This document shows, in pieces, positions 8,670 to 19,845 of a stretch of 64,000 nucleotides of DNA. The notes beneath the pieces are model-generated. The model was not told the origin of the DNA and did no database searches. It was given only the letters and a program-made list of their open reading frames with translations. The position numbers and the translations under genes were made by a program. Source of the stretch: Comamonas testosteroni (GTDB lineage Bacteria; Pseudomonadota; Gammaproteobacteria; Burkholderiales; Burkholderiaceae_C); contig NZ_CP129672.1 of NCBI RefSeq assembly GCF_030505195.1, positions 1,736,001-1,800,000 on the forward strand, read 5' to 3'. Positions within the stretch are counted from its first letter, which is position 1. Each line of letters begins with the position of its first letter.

Positions 8670-10055
8670 ATGAGTGTGTCCCAAAGCCTTGCGGTGATTG
8701 TTCTGCTGATTCTGCTCAGCGCCTTTTTCTCTGTGGCGGAGATTTCTCTGGCCGCCTCCCGCCGCCTGCGCCTGCGCCAGATGGCCGACGATGGCAATGA
8801 GGGAGCTGAGCATGCCCTGCGCGTACAGGAGCAGCCGGGCGAATATTTCACCGTGGTGCAAGTGGGACAGAATGCCGTCGCCATCCTCGGCGGCATCGTG
8901 GGCGAGGGGGCGTTCAGCCCCGCGCTGACCGAATTTTTCTCGATCTGGTTCTCGCCCAGCCTCTCGACGACGCTCGGGTTCCTGCTCTCGTTTTTCATAG
9001 TCACCTCGGCCTTCATCCTGCTGGCCGACCTGTTGCCGCGCCGCATCAGCATGAACGAGCCCGAGCGCTATGTGGTGCGCGTGCTCGCGCCCATGCGCTG
9101 GTTTGTGGTGATCTTCAAGCCCATCATCTGGTTCTACAACCTGGCGACCGACACCCTGTTTCGCCTGCTCGGCCTGCCTGCCACGCGCGACGAGCGCATC
9201 ACCAGCGACGACATCCTGGCCATGACCGAAGCGGGCACCAAGGCCGGCGTGCTGGCCGCCCGCGAGCAGCAGGTGATTGCCAACGTGTTCGAGCTGGACT
9301 CGCGCATCGTGGCCTCGGCCATGACGCAGCGCGAGCGCATTGCCTTTTTCTTCAAGGATGACGCCGACGCCATCATTCGCGCCCGCATTGCCGAGGAGCC
9401 CTTCTCCACCTACCCGGTCTGCGACGGCGATATCGACCATGTGATCGGCTATGTCGACGCCAAGGACCTGTTCCAGCGCGCGCTCAACAACCAGCCCCTG
9501 TCCCTGCAGGATGGATCGCTGATTCACAAGGTGCTCATCGTGCCCGACCGACTGAGTCTTGCAGAGGTGCTGGAGCAGTTCCGCATGGTGCACGAAGACT
9601 TTGCCGTCATCGTCAACGAGTACAGCCGCGTCGTCGGTGTCGTCACCCTGAACGATGTGATGAGCACGGTGATGGGCGATCTGGTCAGCCCTTCTGACGA
9701 GGAAGAGCAGATCATCCGCCGCGACGAGCATTCCTGGCTGATCGACGGCGTCACCCCCGTCGAGGATGTGATGCGCGTGCTGCAACTGGACGATATGCCG
9801 CATGACGATGAATACGAAACCCTGGGCGGCTTCCTGATGGTCATGCTGCGCCGCGTGCCGCGCCGCACCGATGCGGTGATCTGGGGCGGCTACAAGTTTG
9901 AAGTGCTGGACGTGGACAGCTACCGCATCGACCAGGTCATGGTGACCCAGCTGCCCGAGCCCGCGGCCGAATCTGCCGCACCTTCGGCGGCCGCTGCGGC
10001 CAAGGTACAGGGCAGCGCCGCCCAGGCCCAGGCCAGCAAAAGCAATCACTCCTGA
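8670..10055 (+). CDS. CNNM/HlyC-CorC-type membrane protein with CBS domains
   Basis: A 461-residue inner-membrane protein. An N-terminal DUF21/CNNM domain has hydrophobic segments at about residues 5-27, 60-80, 95-120 and 130-150, including the LSAFFSVAEISL signature. A paired CBS domain follows (about 205-330), then a CorC_HlyC domain (about 350-430, GFLMVMLRRVPRRTD). The tail is Ala-rich and probably disordered. Members are linked to Mg2+/Co2+ transport or efflux, and older annotations call them hemolysins. The ATG at 8670 follows the RNase H gene by 97 bases, and a strong terminator lies downstream. Confidence 0.88.
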   Translation: MSVSQSLAVIVLLILLSAFFSVAEISLAASRRLRLRQMADDGNEGAEHALRVQEQPGEYFTVVQVGQNAVAILGGIVGEGAFSPALTEFFSIWFSPSLSTTLGFLLSFFIVTSAFILLADLLPRRISMNEPERYVVRVLAPMRWFVVIFKPIIWFYNLATDTLFRLLGLPATRDERITSDDILAMTEAGTKAGVLAAREQQVIANVFELDSRIVASAMTQRERIAFFFKDDADAIIRARIAEEPFSTYPVCDGDIDHVIGYVDAKDLFQRALNNQPLSLQDGSLIHKVLIVPDRLSLAEVLEQFRMVHEDFAVIVNEYSRVVGVVTLNDVMSTVMGDLVSPSDEEEQIIRRDEHSWLIDGVTPVEDVMRVLQLDDMPHDDEYETLGGFLMVMLRRVPRRTDAVIWGGYKFEVLDVDSYRIDQVMVTQLPEPAAESAAPSAAAAAKVQGSAAQAQASKSNHS

Positions 10056-10058
10056 ATC

Positions 10059-10112
10059 AGTAGCTTTTTGCGCTTACCCCCAAAGGACTTCAGGCTCTTT
10101 TATTGCTGAAAC
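10059..10112 (+). repeat. copy A of the AGCT-TTGCGC intergenic repeat (degenerate)
   Basis: It starts TAGCTTTTTGCGCTTAC and resembles the left arm of the better-preserved copies at 25174 and 45413. It sits directly after a stop codon and before the terminator at 10122. Confidence 0.45.
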
Positions 10113-10121
10113 CAATGAAGA

Positions 10122-10146
10122 GAGAGCGCTAGGCGCTCTCTTTTTT
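10122..10146 (+). terminator. intrinsic terminator after the CNNM/CorC-like gene
   Basis: A perfect 8-bp stem GAGAGCGC / GCGCTCTC with a TAG loop is followed by six T. It lies between two convergent genes. Confidence 0.85.
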
Positions 10147-10164
10147 CTGTATATCGCGACGGTA

Positions 10165-10818
10165 TCAGACCGACTGCGGCTCTTCCACCAGCCAGCGCCG
10201 CTGCGCGCCGAACACGGCATTCGGATACTGGGGCTGGCCCCGGCTGCCGTTGTAGCGGCCCAGCGCCATATAGGCATCGCCCTTTTCGCGATCCATGTAG
10301 TGGCGCAGGATCACGCAGCCAAAGCGCAGATTGGTCTGCATGTGGAACAGCTTGCCGATATCGCCGTCACCGATCAGCCGCATCCAGAACGGCATGATCT
10401 GCATATAGCCGCGCGCACCCACGCTGGAGATGGCGTATTTGCGATAGCCGCTCTCCACCTGAATCAGGCCCATGACCATGGACACATCAAGGCCCGCGCG
10501 CTTGGACTCATACCAGACGGTCTGCAAGAACTCGCGCCGGACCTGAGGATCGGGCTTGCGCTTGGCCAGCTTGTCGCTGCAAGCCACCAGCCAGCGCAGA
10601 TAGCTCATGCGCGCCTCCGTGGAGGTGAACTCCAGCTCGGGCGGAGCCCCGGAGCCGGCCACCGCTGCACTCAGGGCCGTACGTACCGAATCCGCCAGCG
10701 GCTCCTCCAGCTGACCGCCCGCCCATGCGGTGTGCGGCAGCATCCAGCCCGCCGATGGAACGGCTAGCGAGGCTGCGGCAGTCAGGCAGGAGCGGCGGCT
10801 GAGGAGGATTTCCGGCAT
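10165..10818 (-). CDS. lytic transglycosylase (SLT domain)
   Basis: A 217-residue exported murein-cleaving protein. The N-terminus has a twin-arginine-like and hydrophobic leader (SRRSCLTAAASLAVPSAGW) ending near TAWA. The SLT domain (about 95-205) contains the catalytic Glu122 in QVESGYRKYAISSVGARG, then YMQIMPFWM and a YNGSRG substrate-groove motif. It would cleave peptidoglycan glycan strands non-hydrolytically in the periplasm. It lies 9 bases after proS on the same strand, so co-transcription is likely. The short length indicates a minimal SLT protein without a peptidoglycan-binding module. Confidence 0.88.
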   Translation of the reverse strand: MPEILLSRRSCLTAAASLAVPSAGWMLPHTAWAGGQLEEPLADSVRTALSAAVAGSGAPPELEFTSTEARMSYLRWLVACSDKLAKRKPDPQVRREFLQTVWYESKRAGLDVSMVMGLIQVESGYRKYAISSVGARGYMQIMPFWMRLIGDGDIGKLFHMQTNLRFGCVILRHYMDREKGDAYMALGRYNGSRGQPQYPNAVFGAQRRWLVEEPQSV

Positions 10819-10827
10819 TGAAGCAGC

Positions 10828-12570
10828 TTACAAGCCCAGGCGGCTCTTGAGGTGACCCAGCACCTCATTGGTCGCCAGCTTTGTGGCTTCTGTGTCACGG
10901 CGCTGCTGGTACTCGACCACGCCTTCCTTCAGGCCACGGTCGCCCAGCACCACGCGGTGGGGCACGCCGATCAGCTCCCAGTCGGCCAGCATGGCACCGG
11001 GGCGCTCGTCGCGGTCATCCAGGATCACGTCCACGCCCAGTGCCAGCAGCTCGCCGTAGAGCTTCTCGGCCTCGGTCTTCACGGCCTCGCTGCGACCCAT
11101 GCCGATGGGGCAGATCACCACGGTGAACGGCGCAATCGCATCGGGCCAGATCATGCCGCGCTCGTCGTGGTTCTGCTCCACGGCAGCGGCGGGCAGGCGG
11201 GTCACGCCAATCCCGTAGCAACCCATCTCGAAGTGCTGCGGCTTGCCGTTGTCGCCCAGAAAGGTCGCATCCATGGCCTTGGAATACTTGGTGCCCAGGT
11301 AGAACACATGGCCGATTTCAATGCCGCGCTCAATCGCCAGCTCACCCGCGCCGTCGGGCGAACGGTCGCCCGCCACCACGTTGCGCAGATCAGCCACCAC
11401 GGCGGGCTCAGGCAGATCACGGCCGAAGTTCACGCCGGTGATGTGGAAATCTTCCTCGTTGGCGCCGCAGACCCAGTCGGCCATCACGGCCACATCGCGG
11501 TCCACCACGATGTTCACGGGCTTCTTCAGACCGATGGGGCCCAGATAGCCGGGCTTGGTGCCGAAATGCTCTTCGATCTCGCCCACGGTCGCGAAACGGA
11601 AGCCCGCCAGGCCCTCGACCTTGCCGACCTTGATCTCGTTCATCTCATGATCGCCGCGCAGCAGCAGCAGCCACACCTGCGTCTTCACGATCAGACCCTT
11701 GTCGTCGAGCTCGTCCGTGGCCAGCACCAGCGACTTCACGGTCTGCGCCAGAGGCAGGCCCAGCTGCTCGGCCACGGCTTCGCAGGTGCTGTTGCCGGGT
11801 GTGGCGACCTTTTGCAGGGCCTGCGCGGCGGCAGGACGGGCCTGGGCGGGCGCCAGGCTCTCGGCCTTCTCGATATTGGCCGCGTAGTCGCTGCTCGGGC
11901 AGTAGACGATGGCGTCCTCGCCCGTGGAAGCGATGACCTGGAACTCCTCGCTCAGATCGCCACCGATGGCGCCCGAATCAGCACGCACGGCGCGGTACTG
12001 CAGACCGAAGCGATCGAAGATGCGCTTATAGGCTTCGCGCATGGTCTGGTAGCTGATCTGGGCCGCATCGCGATCCTTGTCGAAGGAATAGGCGTCCTTC
12101 ATGATGAACTCGCGACCGCGCATCAGGCCGAAGCGCGGACGGCGCTCGTCACGGAACTTGGTCTGGATCTGGTAGAGGTTCTTGGGCAGCTGCTTGTAGC
12201 TCTTGAACTCCTGGCGCGCGATATCGGTGACCACTTCTTCGGAAGTGGGCTGGATCACGAAATCACGGCCATGGCGATCCTGGATGCGCAGCAGCTCGGG
12301 GCCCATCTTCTCGAAGCGGCCGGTTTCCTGCCACAGCTCAGCGGGCTGCACCACGGGCATGGTGGTTTCGATGGCACCGGCGCGGTTCATTTCCTCGCGC
12401 ACGATGGCCTCGACCTTGCGGATCACGCGCAAGCCCATGGGCATGTAGTTGTAAATGCCAGCACCCAGCTTTTTGATCATGCCAGCCCGCATCATGAGCT
12501 TGTGGCTGACCACTTCGGCATCGGCCGGAGCTTCTTTCAGGGTGGAGATGAGAAATTGGGAGGCTTTCAT
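10828..12570 (-). CDS. proS: prolyl-tRNA synthetase
   Basis: A 580-residue bacterial-type (ProS type 1) class II synthetase that charges tRNA-Pro in the cytoplasm. The catalytic core shows class II motif 2 ([17 protein letters not shown], about residue 142) and motif 3 (GCYGIGVTR, about 445). Between them is the YbaK-like editing insertion (about 240-380) that clears Ala-tRNA-Pro. The C-terminal anticodon-binding domain starts at about 470. The ATG at 12570 gives the conserved [15 protein letters not shown] start. It is divergent from rppH across a 94-base gap. Confidence 0.97.
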   Translation of the reverse strand: MKASQFLISTLKEAPADAEVVSHKLMMRAGMIKKLGAGIYNYMPMGLRVIRKVEAIVREEMNRAGAIETTMPVVQPAELWQETGRFEKMGPELLRIQDRHGRDFVIQPTSEEVVTDIARQEFKSYKQLPKNLYQIQTKFRDERRPRFGLMRGREFIMKDAYSFDKDRDAAQISYQTMREAYKRIFDRFGLQYRAVRADSGAIGGDLSEEFQVIASTGEDAIVYCPSSDYAANIEKAESLAPAQARPAAAQALQKVATPGNSTCEAVAEQLGLPLAQTVKSLVLATDELDDKGLIVKTQVWLLLLRGDHEMNEIKVGKVEGLAGFRFATVGEIEEHFGTKPGYLGPIGLKKPVNIVVDRDVAVMADWVCGANEEDFHITGVNFGRDLPEPAVVADLRNVVAGDRSPDGAGELAIERGIEIGHVFYLGTKYSKAMDATFLGDNGKPQHFEMGCYGIGVTRLPAAAVEQNHDERGMIWPDAIAPFTVVICPIGMGRSEAVKTEAEKLYGELLALGVDVILDDRDERPGAMLADWELIGVPHRVVLGDRGLKEGVVEYQQRRDTEATKLATNEVLGHLKSRLGL

Positions 12571-12664
12571 GGAACTGGCAATTCAGTGGAAATAGGCATG
12601 GCCCGCTTGTCGATCACAAGGGGCCATGCATAATGAACACAATTCAAAAATTTGGGGTTTGATT

Positions 12665-13369
12665 ATGCTTGACCGGGACGGATTTCGCCCGAACGTCGGC
12701 ATCATCCTGCTCAACCAAAGAAACCAGGTGTTCTGGGGAAAACGCATTCGCACCCACAGCTGGCAGTTTCCGCAAGGTGGCATTGATCGGGGTGAGACAC
12801 CCGAGCAAGCCATGTTCCGCGAGCTGCACGAGGAAGTGGGGCTGAAGCCCAATCACGTTCGCGTGGTTGCCCGCACCAGGGACTGGTTGCGCTACGAGGT
12901 GCCAGACAGGTACATCCGCCGCGACGCGCGCGGGCATTACAAAGGCCAGAAGCAGATATGGTTTTTGCTTCAACTGGTTGGGCATGACTGGGACTTGAAC
13001 CTGCGTGCCACCGACCACCCTGAGTTTGATGCCTGGCGCTGGAATGACTACTGGGTTCCTCTGGATGTGGTGGTCGAATTCAAACGCGGCGTCTATGAAA
13101 TGGCGTTGACCGAGCTCGCGCGCTTTTTACCGCGCGGCGAGCAGCAGCGCAACCGCTATCTGCGCAGCGGCATGCGGCCGCGCGAGCAGGAGGCAGGCCA
13201 GACCACCGGCAGCACTGCCCATCCGGGGCAGCACCATCAGGTCATGTACCCCGCCCGCACAGGGAGCTTTCGTATCAACCCCGGCATAGAGCTGCCGCCC
13301 GGTGCCAGTTTTGACCCGGACCCGCAGACCGGCATAGACAATCCGCCCGACCACAAGCCTCTGCAATGA
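12665..13369 (+). CDS. rppH: RNA pyrophosphohydrolase
   Basis: A 234-residue Nudix hydrolase that removes pyrophosphate from 5'-triphosphate mRNA ends and so starts RNase E-dependent decay. The Nudix box is at residues 38-60 ([12 protein letters not shown], then REL.EEVGL), and the family start [15 protein letters not shown] fixes the ATG at 12665. The catalytic domain ends near 165. The remaining 70 residues are a Gly/Pro/Gln-rich, apparently disordered tail, a common extension in betaproteobacterial RppH that E. coli lacks. A strong bidirectional terminator follows. Confidence 0.94.
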   Translation: MLDRDGFRPNVGIILLNQRNQVFWGKRIRTHSWQFPQGGIDRGETPEQAMFRELHEEVGLKPNHVRVVARTRDWLRYEVPDRYIRRDARGHYKGQKQIWFLLQLVGHDWDLNLRATDHPEFDAWRWNDYWVPLDVVVEFKRGVYEMALTELARFLPRGEQQRNRYLRSGMRPREQEAGQTTGSTAHPGQHHQVMYPARTGSFRINPGIELPPGASFDPDPQTGIDNPPDHKPLQ

Positions 13370-13374
13370 ACAAA

Positions 13375-13406
13375 GCCGTAATGCCTCGCAGCATTACGGC
13401 TTTTTT
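13375..13406. terminator. bidirectional terminator between rppH and proB
   Basis: A 10-bp perfect stem GCCGTAATGC / GCATTACGGC with a 6-base loop and six T on the plus strand. Only a short A-run lies on the other side. It serves convergent genes. Confidence 0.85.
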
Positions 13407-13421
13407 GTCGGCGGCCCAGGC

Positions 13422-14561
13422 TCAGTGTCCGGCCACCACCATATTGTCGCGATGCATCATTTCGGGGCCGGCCGAGTAGCCCAGCAGCGCTTCGATCTCC
13501 GAGGAGCTCTTGCGGCACAGCAGCCGCGCCTCGGCGCTGGCATAGCTGGCCAGACCACGGGCGATCTCGGCGCCGTTCTCATCACGCACTGCAATCACTT
13601 CGCCGCGCGAGAAATCGCCCTCCACGATGATCATGCCTATGGGCAGCAGGCTCTTGCCTTCATCACGCAGCTTGGAGACGGCACCCGCATCCACGGTCAC
13701 CGAACCACGCAGCTGCAGATGGTCGGCAATCCACTGCTTGCGCGCCTGCATCTTGTGCGTGTTGGCGACCAGCAGCGTGCCAATGGACTCGCCACGCGTC
13801 AGGCGCAGCAGCACGTCTTTTTCACGTCCCCAGGCGATCACGGTGGAAGCACCGGAGCCCGCTGCACGCTTGGCCGCCAGGATCTTGGTGATCATGCCGC
13901 CGGTGCCGATGGACAGGCCCGCTCCGCCGGCCATGGCTTCCAGCTCGGGGTTGCCGGCTTCGGCCACGTCGATGAACCTGGCATCGGGGTTCTTGCGCGG
14001 ATCGGCGCTGTAGAGGCCGCGCTGATCGGTCAGGATGACCAGGGCATCGGCTTCGACCAGATTGGCCACCAGCGCGCCCAGGGTGTCGTTATCGCCAAAG
14101 CGGATCTCGTCGATCACCACCGTGTCGTTCTCGTTGATGACGGGCACCACGCCCAGTTGCAGCAGTGTCAGCAGCGTGGTGCGGGCGTTCAGATAGCGCT
14201 CGCGATCGGCCAGATCCGCATGGGTCAGCAGCACCTGGGCACTGGGCACGCCTTCGCCGCGCAGCTTGGTCTCGTACATCTGGGCCAGCCCCATCTGACC
14301 GACGGCAGCAGCGGCCTGCAACTCATGCACCTCGGTCGGACGCGTGGCCCAGCCCAGTCGCTTCATGCCTTCGGCAATGGCGCCGCTGGAGACCATGATG
14401 ACTTCGCGCTTGACGCCGTCTTCACCATTCACCAATGCCGCCAACTGGCGGCTCCACTCTTCAATGGCGGCCTCATCCAGGCCACGACCTTCATTCGTAA
14501 CCAGGCTGGAGCCGACTTTGACGACGATGCGACGGGCATCACGCAGCACATTGGAAGACAT
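13422..14561 (-). CDS. proB: glutamate 5-kinase
   Basis: A 379-residue enzyme for the first step of proline synthesis, ATP-dependent phosphorylation of glutamate. An amino-acid-kinase domain (about 10-265) shows [26 protein letters not shown] and NENDTV. A C-terminal PUA domain (about 285-365) follows. Family members are feedback-inhibited by proline through the kinase domain. It lies downstream of obgE on the same strand, separated by a 110-base gap holding repeat copy B. The rplU-rpmA-obgE-proB order is standard in Burkholderiales. Confidence 0.97.
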   Translation of the reverse strand: MSSNVLRDARRIVVKVGSSLVTNEGRGLDEAAIEEWSRQLAALVNGEDGVKREVIMVSSGAIAEGMKRLGWATRPTEVHELQAAAAVGQMGLAQMYETKLRGEGVPSAQVLLTHADLADRERYLNARTTLLTLLQLGVVPVINENDTVVIDEIRFGDNDTLGALVANLVEADALVILTDQRGLYSADPRKNPDARFIDVAEAGNPELEAMAGGAGLSIGTGGMITKILAAKRAAGSGASTVIAWGREKDVLLRLTRGESIGTLLVANTHKMQARKQWIADHLQLRGSVTVDAGAVSKLRDEGKSLLPIGMIIVEGDFSRGEVIAVRDENGAEIARGLASYASAEARLLCRKSSSEIEALLGYSAGPEMMHRDNMVVAGH

Positions 14562-14580
14562 GAGAATTTACAGTGTTTTA

Positions 14581-14625
14581 GGCCTCAAACGCCTATGAAT
14601 AAAGCGCAAGCAGCTATTAAATTCA
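14581..14625 (-). repeat. copy B of the AGCT-TTGCGC intergenic repeat
   Basis: On the minus strand it reads AATAGCTGCTTGCGCTTTAT and then CATAGGCGTTTGAGGCC, in the gap between obgE and proB. It shares the AGCTGCTTGCGC core with copies C and D. Confidence 0.5.
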
Positions 14626-14671
14626 AAGCAAAACAGCGCACCAAGTGCGCTGCTGGGTTATACCCTCTAGC

Positions 14672-15799
<1,128 letters not shown>

Positions 15800-15900
15800 C
15801 TACAAAATCGGTGTGCACCAGAAGCCCCGGGCCACACCTGAGTGGTCTATTACCATGCCCCATCTGCCAGAAATCTGCTGCCTGGAGCCTTTTCAAACAA

Positions 15901-15926
15901 CAAAGCCCCGACAAGTCGGGGCTTTG
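15901..15926 (-). terminator. terminator after rpmA
   Basis: A perfect 12-bp stem CAAAGCCCCGAC / GTCGGGGCTTTG with a 2-base AA loop at 15913-15914. It is followed on the minus strand by a T-rich TTGTTTG tract and lies between rpmA and obgE. Confidence 0.75.
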
Positions 15927-15943
15927 TTTGAGTCAAAGACGAC

Positions 15944-16201
15944 TTATGCAGCCGTGATGTTGACTGTTTGCTTGGACAGAGCGCCCTTCACACCGAACGA
16001 CACGTGGCCGTCAACCAGTGCAAACAGGGTGTGATCCTTGCCCACGCCAACGTTCTCACCGGGGTGGAACTTGGTGCCGCGCTGACGCACGATGATGGAA
16101 CCAGCTGTCACCAGCTCGCCACCAAAGGCCTTCACGCCCAGCATTTTTGGCTTGGAATCACGTCCGTTACGCGTAGAGCCGCCGCCTTTTTTCTGTGCCA
16201 T
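15944..16201 (-). CDS. rpmA: 50S ribosomal protein L27
   Basis: An 85-residue ribosomal protein whose N-terminus reaches the peptidyl-transferase centre. The sequence [16 protein letters not shown] is diagnostic, and the mature-type N-terminus needs no Firmicutes-style cleavage. It lies 16 bases after rplU and forms the usual L21-L27 pair. A strong hairpin terminator follows. Confidence 0.98.
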   Translation of the reverse strand: MAQKKGGGSTRNGRDSKPKMLGVKAFGGELVTAGSIIVRQRGTKFHPGENVGVGKDHTLFALVDGHVSFGVKGALSKQTVNITAA

Positions 16202-16217
16202 GACTTAGCTCCTAAAA

Positions 16218-16529
16218 TTAAGCAGCGATTGCCACGATTTGCAGTTCGGTGAACTGCTGACGATGGCCTTGGCGCTTTTGATAGTGCTTACGACGGCGCA
16301 TCTTGAAGATGTGCACTTTGTCGTGCTTGCCGTGAGCAACCACAGTTGCCTTTACAGATGCACCGGACACCAGGGGGGCACCAACCTTGATTTCAGCGCC
16401 GTTGCCGACGGCCAAAACTTGGTCGATCACGATTTCCTGGCCTACGTCCGCAGCAATCTGTTCTACCTTGATCTTTTCGCCAGCTGCAACGCGATACTGC
16501 TTGCCGCCGGTTTTTATGACTGCGTACAT
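16218..16529 (-). CDS. rplU: 50S ribosomal protein L21
   Basis: A 103-residue ribosomal protein that binds 23S rRNA. It shows the canonical start [14 protein letters not shown] and the [16 protein letters not shown] motif near the C-terminus. It is the first gene of the rplU-rpmA-obgE group. It is divergent from ispB, the classical arrangement in proteobacteria. Confidence 0.98.
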   Translation of the reverse strand: MYAVIKTGGKQYRVAAGEKIKVEQIAADVGQEIVIDQVLAVGNGAEIKVGAPLVSGASVKATVVAHGKHDKVHIFKMRRRKHYQKRQGHRQQFTELQIVAIAA

Positions 16530-16843
16530 TGAAAACCTCTAAATTTTGAGAGTTCCATGAAATGATTTTCACGGAGCCGGCAATTCTAGCACGCATGCAT
16601 TTTCTCTGCCGCCATACCCCCAGGAAGCGCTTCGGGATCTCCGCAAGCCGCGCCCCTGACCCCTGGCGGCGCGCGAAACGAGATGCCAGCCGCAGGCGCA
16701 CGGCAAGGCCTGCTCCTTGCAAGCGACTGCAAGGCCGCAGACCGCTCGCAAAGCCTCTGTTCACTTGAACGGGCTCTGAGGGCACCACGCAAAATCCTGT
16801 TGCATCTTCCTATAATCGTGAGTCCACTTGGCGGTTCATCACC

Positions 16844-17824
16844 TTGACTACAGAAATTTCCACATCCAATCCGCTTGCCTTGATCGCAGATGACATGCGC
16901 GAAGTGGATATCGTCATTGCTCAGCGACTGACAACCAGCGTCCCCCTGATCGCACAGATCTCCCAATACATCATTGCCGCCGGCGGCAAGCGCCTGCGCC
17001 CGGCACTGCTGCTGCTGATCGCCGGCGCCCTGGGCCACCAGGCCAAGAGCAAATACATCCTGGCCGCCGTGGTGGAGCTGATTCACACCGCGACCTTGCT
17101 GCACGACGATGTGGTGGACGAATCCACGCTGCGTCGTGGCAGGGCCACGGCCAACGAGACCTTTGGCAACCCTGCCAGCGTTCTGGTCGGAGACTTTCTG
17201 CACACCCGCTCCTTCCAGATGATGGTGGAAGTGGGCAGCATGCGTGTGCTGCAGATTCTGTCCGACGCCACCAACGTGATCGCAGAAGGCGAAGTCCAGC
17301 AGCTCATCAACACTCATGATGCTTCGCTGAATGAGGCCGGTTATCTGCACGTCATCCGCTCCAAGACCGCCCAGCTATTCGAGGCCAGCGCACAGCTGGC
17401 AGCCGTGCTGGCGGGTGCCACGCCCGAAGTGGAGCAAGCCTGTGCAGCCTACGGCCAGGCACTTGGAACGGCATTCCAGATCATTGACGATGTGCTCGAC
17501 TACACCGGCAACGCTCAGGAAATGGGCAAGAACCTGGGCGATGACCTGCGCGAAGGCAAATGCACCCTGCCCCTGATCGCCGCCATGCAGCGCGGCAACG
17601 CCGAGCAGGCTGCCATCGTGCGCAACGCCATCGAACAAGGCTCTACGGATCAACTGGATGCCGTAGTGGAAATCGTGCGCAGCACCGGCGCCCTGGACGT
17701 TGCCCGAGCCGCCGCGCACGCGGAAGCTCAGCGCGCCATTGATGCTTTGGCTTCGCTGCCAAGCAATACATACACCGCAAGTTTGCTACAATTGGCTTCT
17801 CAGCTTTTGGAGCGCCGCACCTGA
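16844..17824 (+). CDS. ispB: polyprenyl (octaprenyl) diphosphate synthase
   Basis: A 326-residue trans-prenyltransferase that builds the quinone side chain from isopentenyl diphosphate and an allylic primer. The first Asp-rich motif DDVVD is at 88-92 and the second, DDVLD, at 215-219; GGKRLRPALLLL is conserved near residue 47. The frame needs a TTG start at 16844. The first ATG (16895) would remove conserved residues ahead of DMREVD, so TTG is preferred. A TATAAT at 16811 lies upstream. The exact chain length cannot be read with confidence. Confidence 0.94.
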   Translation: MTTEISTSNPLALIADDMREVDIVIAQRLTTSVPLIAQISQYIIAAGGKRLRPALLLLIAGALGHQAKSKYILAAVVELIHTATLLHDDVVDESTLRRGRATANETFGNPASVLVGDFLHTRSFQMMVEVGSMRVLQILSDATNVIAEGEVQQLINTHDASLNEAGYLHVIRSKTAQLFEASAQLAAVLAGATPEVEQACAAYGQALGTAFQIIDDVLDYTGNAQEMGKNLGDDLREGKCTLPLIAAMQRGNAEQAAIVRNAIEQGSTDQLDAVVEIVRSTGALDVARAAAHAEAQRAIDALASLPSNTYTASLLQLASQLLERRT

Positions 17825-17863
17825 ATCGCCAGGTGCATCACGGTGCTCCACAAACAAAGCCTG

Positions 17864-17940
17864 CGGGGTGTAGCTTAGCCTGGTAGAGCGCTACGTTCGG
17901 GACGTAGAGGCCGGAGGTTCGAATCCTCTCACCCCGACCA
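17864..17940 (+). tRNA. tRNA-Pro (anticodon CGG)
   Basis: A 77-base cloverleaf: acceptor stem CGGGGTG pairs with CACCCCG, the anticodon stem is CTACG/CGTAG with loop TTCGGGA (anticodon CGG), there is a GGTTCGAATCC T-arm, and CCA is encoded. It lies between ispB and pilB. Confidence 0.97.
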
Positions 17941-18078
17941 ATTTCATTTTTGTCGCAGTTTCTTGCGCCATGTCCAATGACGCGGCATTGACGCATGCAT
18001 GCGCCTGGGGCGACCTGTCGTTTGTCACAACAAGAATGGTAGGATAGGTCCTCTCCCACCCCTCCCAGACTTGGATAC

Positions 18079-19821
18079 ATGGCCGCTGCCGACAATCTGC
18101 AAAAGAACGCCCCTGCGCCCATCGCCATCCCTGGTCTAGGCAGAGCCCTGATTTCTGCAGGAAAGGTTTCGCAGCAAGCCGCCGAGAACGCTGCCAAGAA
18201 AGCCGCCACAGGCAAGACCCCGTTCATTACCGAGCTCAGCCAGTCTGGCGAAATCAGCGCGCTGGAAATTGCCGAAACCATTTCCATGATGTTCAGCACT
18301 CCGCTGCTGGACCTCAACGCCATCGACGTCCAGCAACTTCCGCGCGAGCTGCTGGACCCGAAAATCAGCAACGCCTATCGTGTGCTGGCAATCAGCAAGC
18401 GCGGCAATCGGCTCACCATCGCCACGGCAGACCCCACTCAGCAGGAAGCTGCCGAACAGATCAAATTCACGACTCAGTTACTGGTGGACTGGGTGGTTGT
18501 CGAGGCCGACAAGCTGCAAAAGCTCGTCGAGCAGACCGGCAAGAGCGTCAGCGAATCGCTGGACTCCTATTCCAGCTCCGGAGACTTTGACTTTGACGAC
18601 GTCAAGATCGAGGATGCCCCCGAGGAAAAAGACAATACCGTCGGCGCCGAGGTCGAGGATGCGCCGGTCGTCAAGTTTCTGCACAAGATGCTGCTGGACG
18701 CCTTCAATATGCGCGCATCCGACTTGCATTTCGAGCCCTACGAACACAATTACCGCGTGCGCTTTCGCATCGACGGCGAACTGCGCGAGATAGCCTCTCC
18801 TCCTATCGCGATCAAGGACAAGCTGGCTTCGCGCATCAAGGTGATCTCGCGCCTGGACATCTCGGAGAAACGCGTTCCGCAGGACGGCCGCATGAAGCTC
18901 AAGGTCGGCCCCGACCGCGTCATCGACTTTCGTGTCAGCACCTTGCCCACGCTGTTTGGCGAGAAGATCGTGATCCGTATCCTGGACCCGAGCTCGGCCA
19001 AGATGGGCATCGACGCCCTGGGCTACGAGCCCGAGGAAAAAGAGCGCCTGCTCAAGGCCATCAGCCGCCCCTACGGGATGATTCTGGTCACCGGCCCCAC
19101 GGGCTCGGGCAAGACCGTGTCGCTCTACACCTGCCTGAACCTGCTCAACCAGCCGGGCGTGAACATTGCCACCGCCGAAGACCCCTCCGAAATCAACATG
19201 CCCGGCGTCAACCAGGTCAATGTGAACGAGAAGGCTGGCCTGACCTTTGCTGCTGCGCTCAAATCCTTTCTGCGCCAGGACCCGGACATCATCATGGTCG
19301 GCGAAATCCGCGACCTGGAAACCGCCGACATCTCGATCAAGGCCGCCCAGACCGGTCACCTGGTGCTGTCCACGCTGCACACCAATGACGCTCCGACCAC
19401 GCTGACGCGCATGCGCAATATGGGCATCGCCCCTTTCAATATTGCCTCCAGCGTGATTTTGATCACCGCCCAGCGTCTGGCGCGACGCCTGTGCGCGCAG
19501 TGCAAGGAACCTGCCGACATACCGCATGAGGCCCTGCTCGAAGCGGGCTACGATGAAGCAGAACTCAACGGCAGCTGGGTCAGCTACAAGCCTGTCGGCT
19601 GCCCGGCCTGCAACAACGGCTACAAGGGACGTGTCGGTATCTATCAGGTGATGCCCATCAGCGAAGAAATTCAACGCATCATCTTGCGTGACGGCAGCGC
19701 TCTGGAGATTGCCGAACAGGCAAAGGCCGAAGGAGTACGCTCTCTGCGTGGCTCGGGCCTGCATAAAGTCAAGTTGGGTCTGACCTCACTCGAAGAAGTG
19801 CTGGCTGTCACCAACGAATAA
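18079..19821 (+). CDS. pilB: type IV pilus assembly ATPase
   Basis: A 580-residue cytoplasmic hexameric ATPase that powers type IVa pilus extension. An N-terminal T2SSE_N/MshEN-type region (about 10-140) precedes the ATPase core. The core carries Walker A GPTGSGKT with Lys345, and HTND and EIRD motifs typical of secretion ATPases. A tetracysteine zinc site is present (C472, C475 and a CPAC at about 512). It forms pilB-pilC-pilD with a 24-base gap to pilC. The N-terminal motif is degenerate compared with c-di-GMP-binding MshEN domains, so nucleotide control is possible but not shown. Confidence 0.96.
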   Translation: MAAADNLQKNAPAPIAIPGLGRALISAGKVSQQAAENAAKKAATGKTPFITELSQSGEISALEIAETISMMFSTPLLDLNAIDVQQLPRELLDPKISNAYRVLAISKRGNRLTIATADPTQQEAAEQIKFTTQLLVDWVVVEADKLQKLVEQTGKSVSESLDSYSSSGDFDFDDVKIEDAPEEKDNTVGAEVEDAPVVKFLHKMLLDAFNMRASDLHFEPYEHNYRVRFRIDGELREIASPPIAIKDKLASRIKVISRLDISEKRVPQDGRMKLKVGPDRVIDFRVSTLPTLFGEKIVIRILDPSSAKMGIDALGYEPEEKERLLKAISRPYGMILVTGPTGSGKTVSLYTCLNLLNQPGVNIATAEDPSEINMPGVNQVNVNEKAGLTFAAALKSFLRQDPDIIMVGEIRDLETADISIKAAQTGHLVLSTLHTNDAPTTLTRMRNMGIAPFNIASSVILITAQRLARRLCAQCKEPADIPHEALLEAGYDEAELNGSWVSYKPVGCPACNNGYKGRVGIYQVMPISEEIQRIILRDGSALEIAEQAKAEGVRSLRGSGLHKVKLGLTSLEEVLAVTNE

Positions 19822-19845
19822 AACCAGTATCAGTGAGGGAACGCC

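Noticed and set aside
10852..12633. 593-codon open frame on the plus strand
   Set aside because: Antisense to proS; composition is typical of a shadow frame.
18079..18500. c-di-GMP-binding MshEN domain in PilB
   Set aside because: The N-terminal motif is degenerate compared with the NfrB copies, so nucleotide binding is not claimed.
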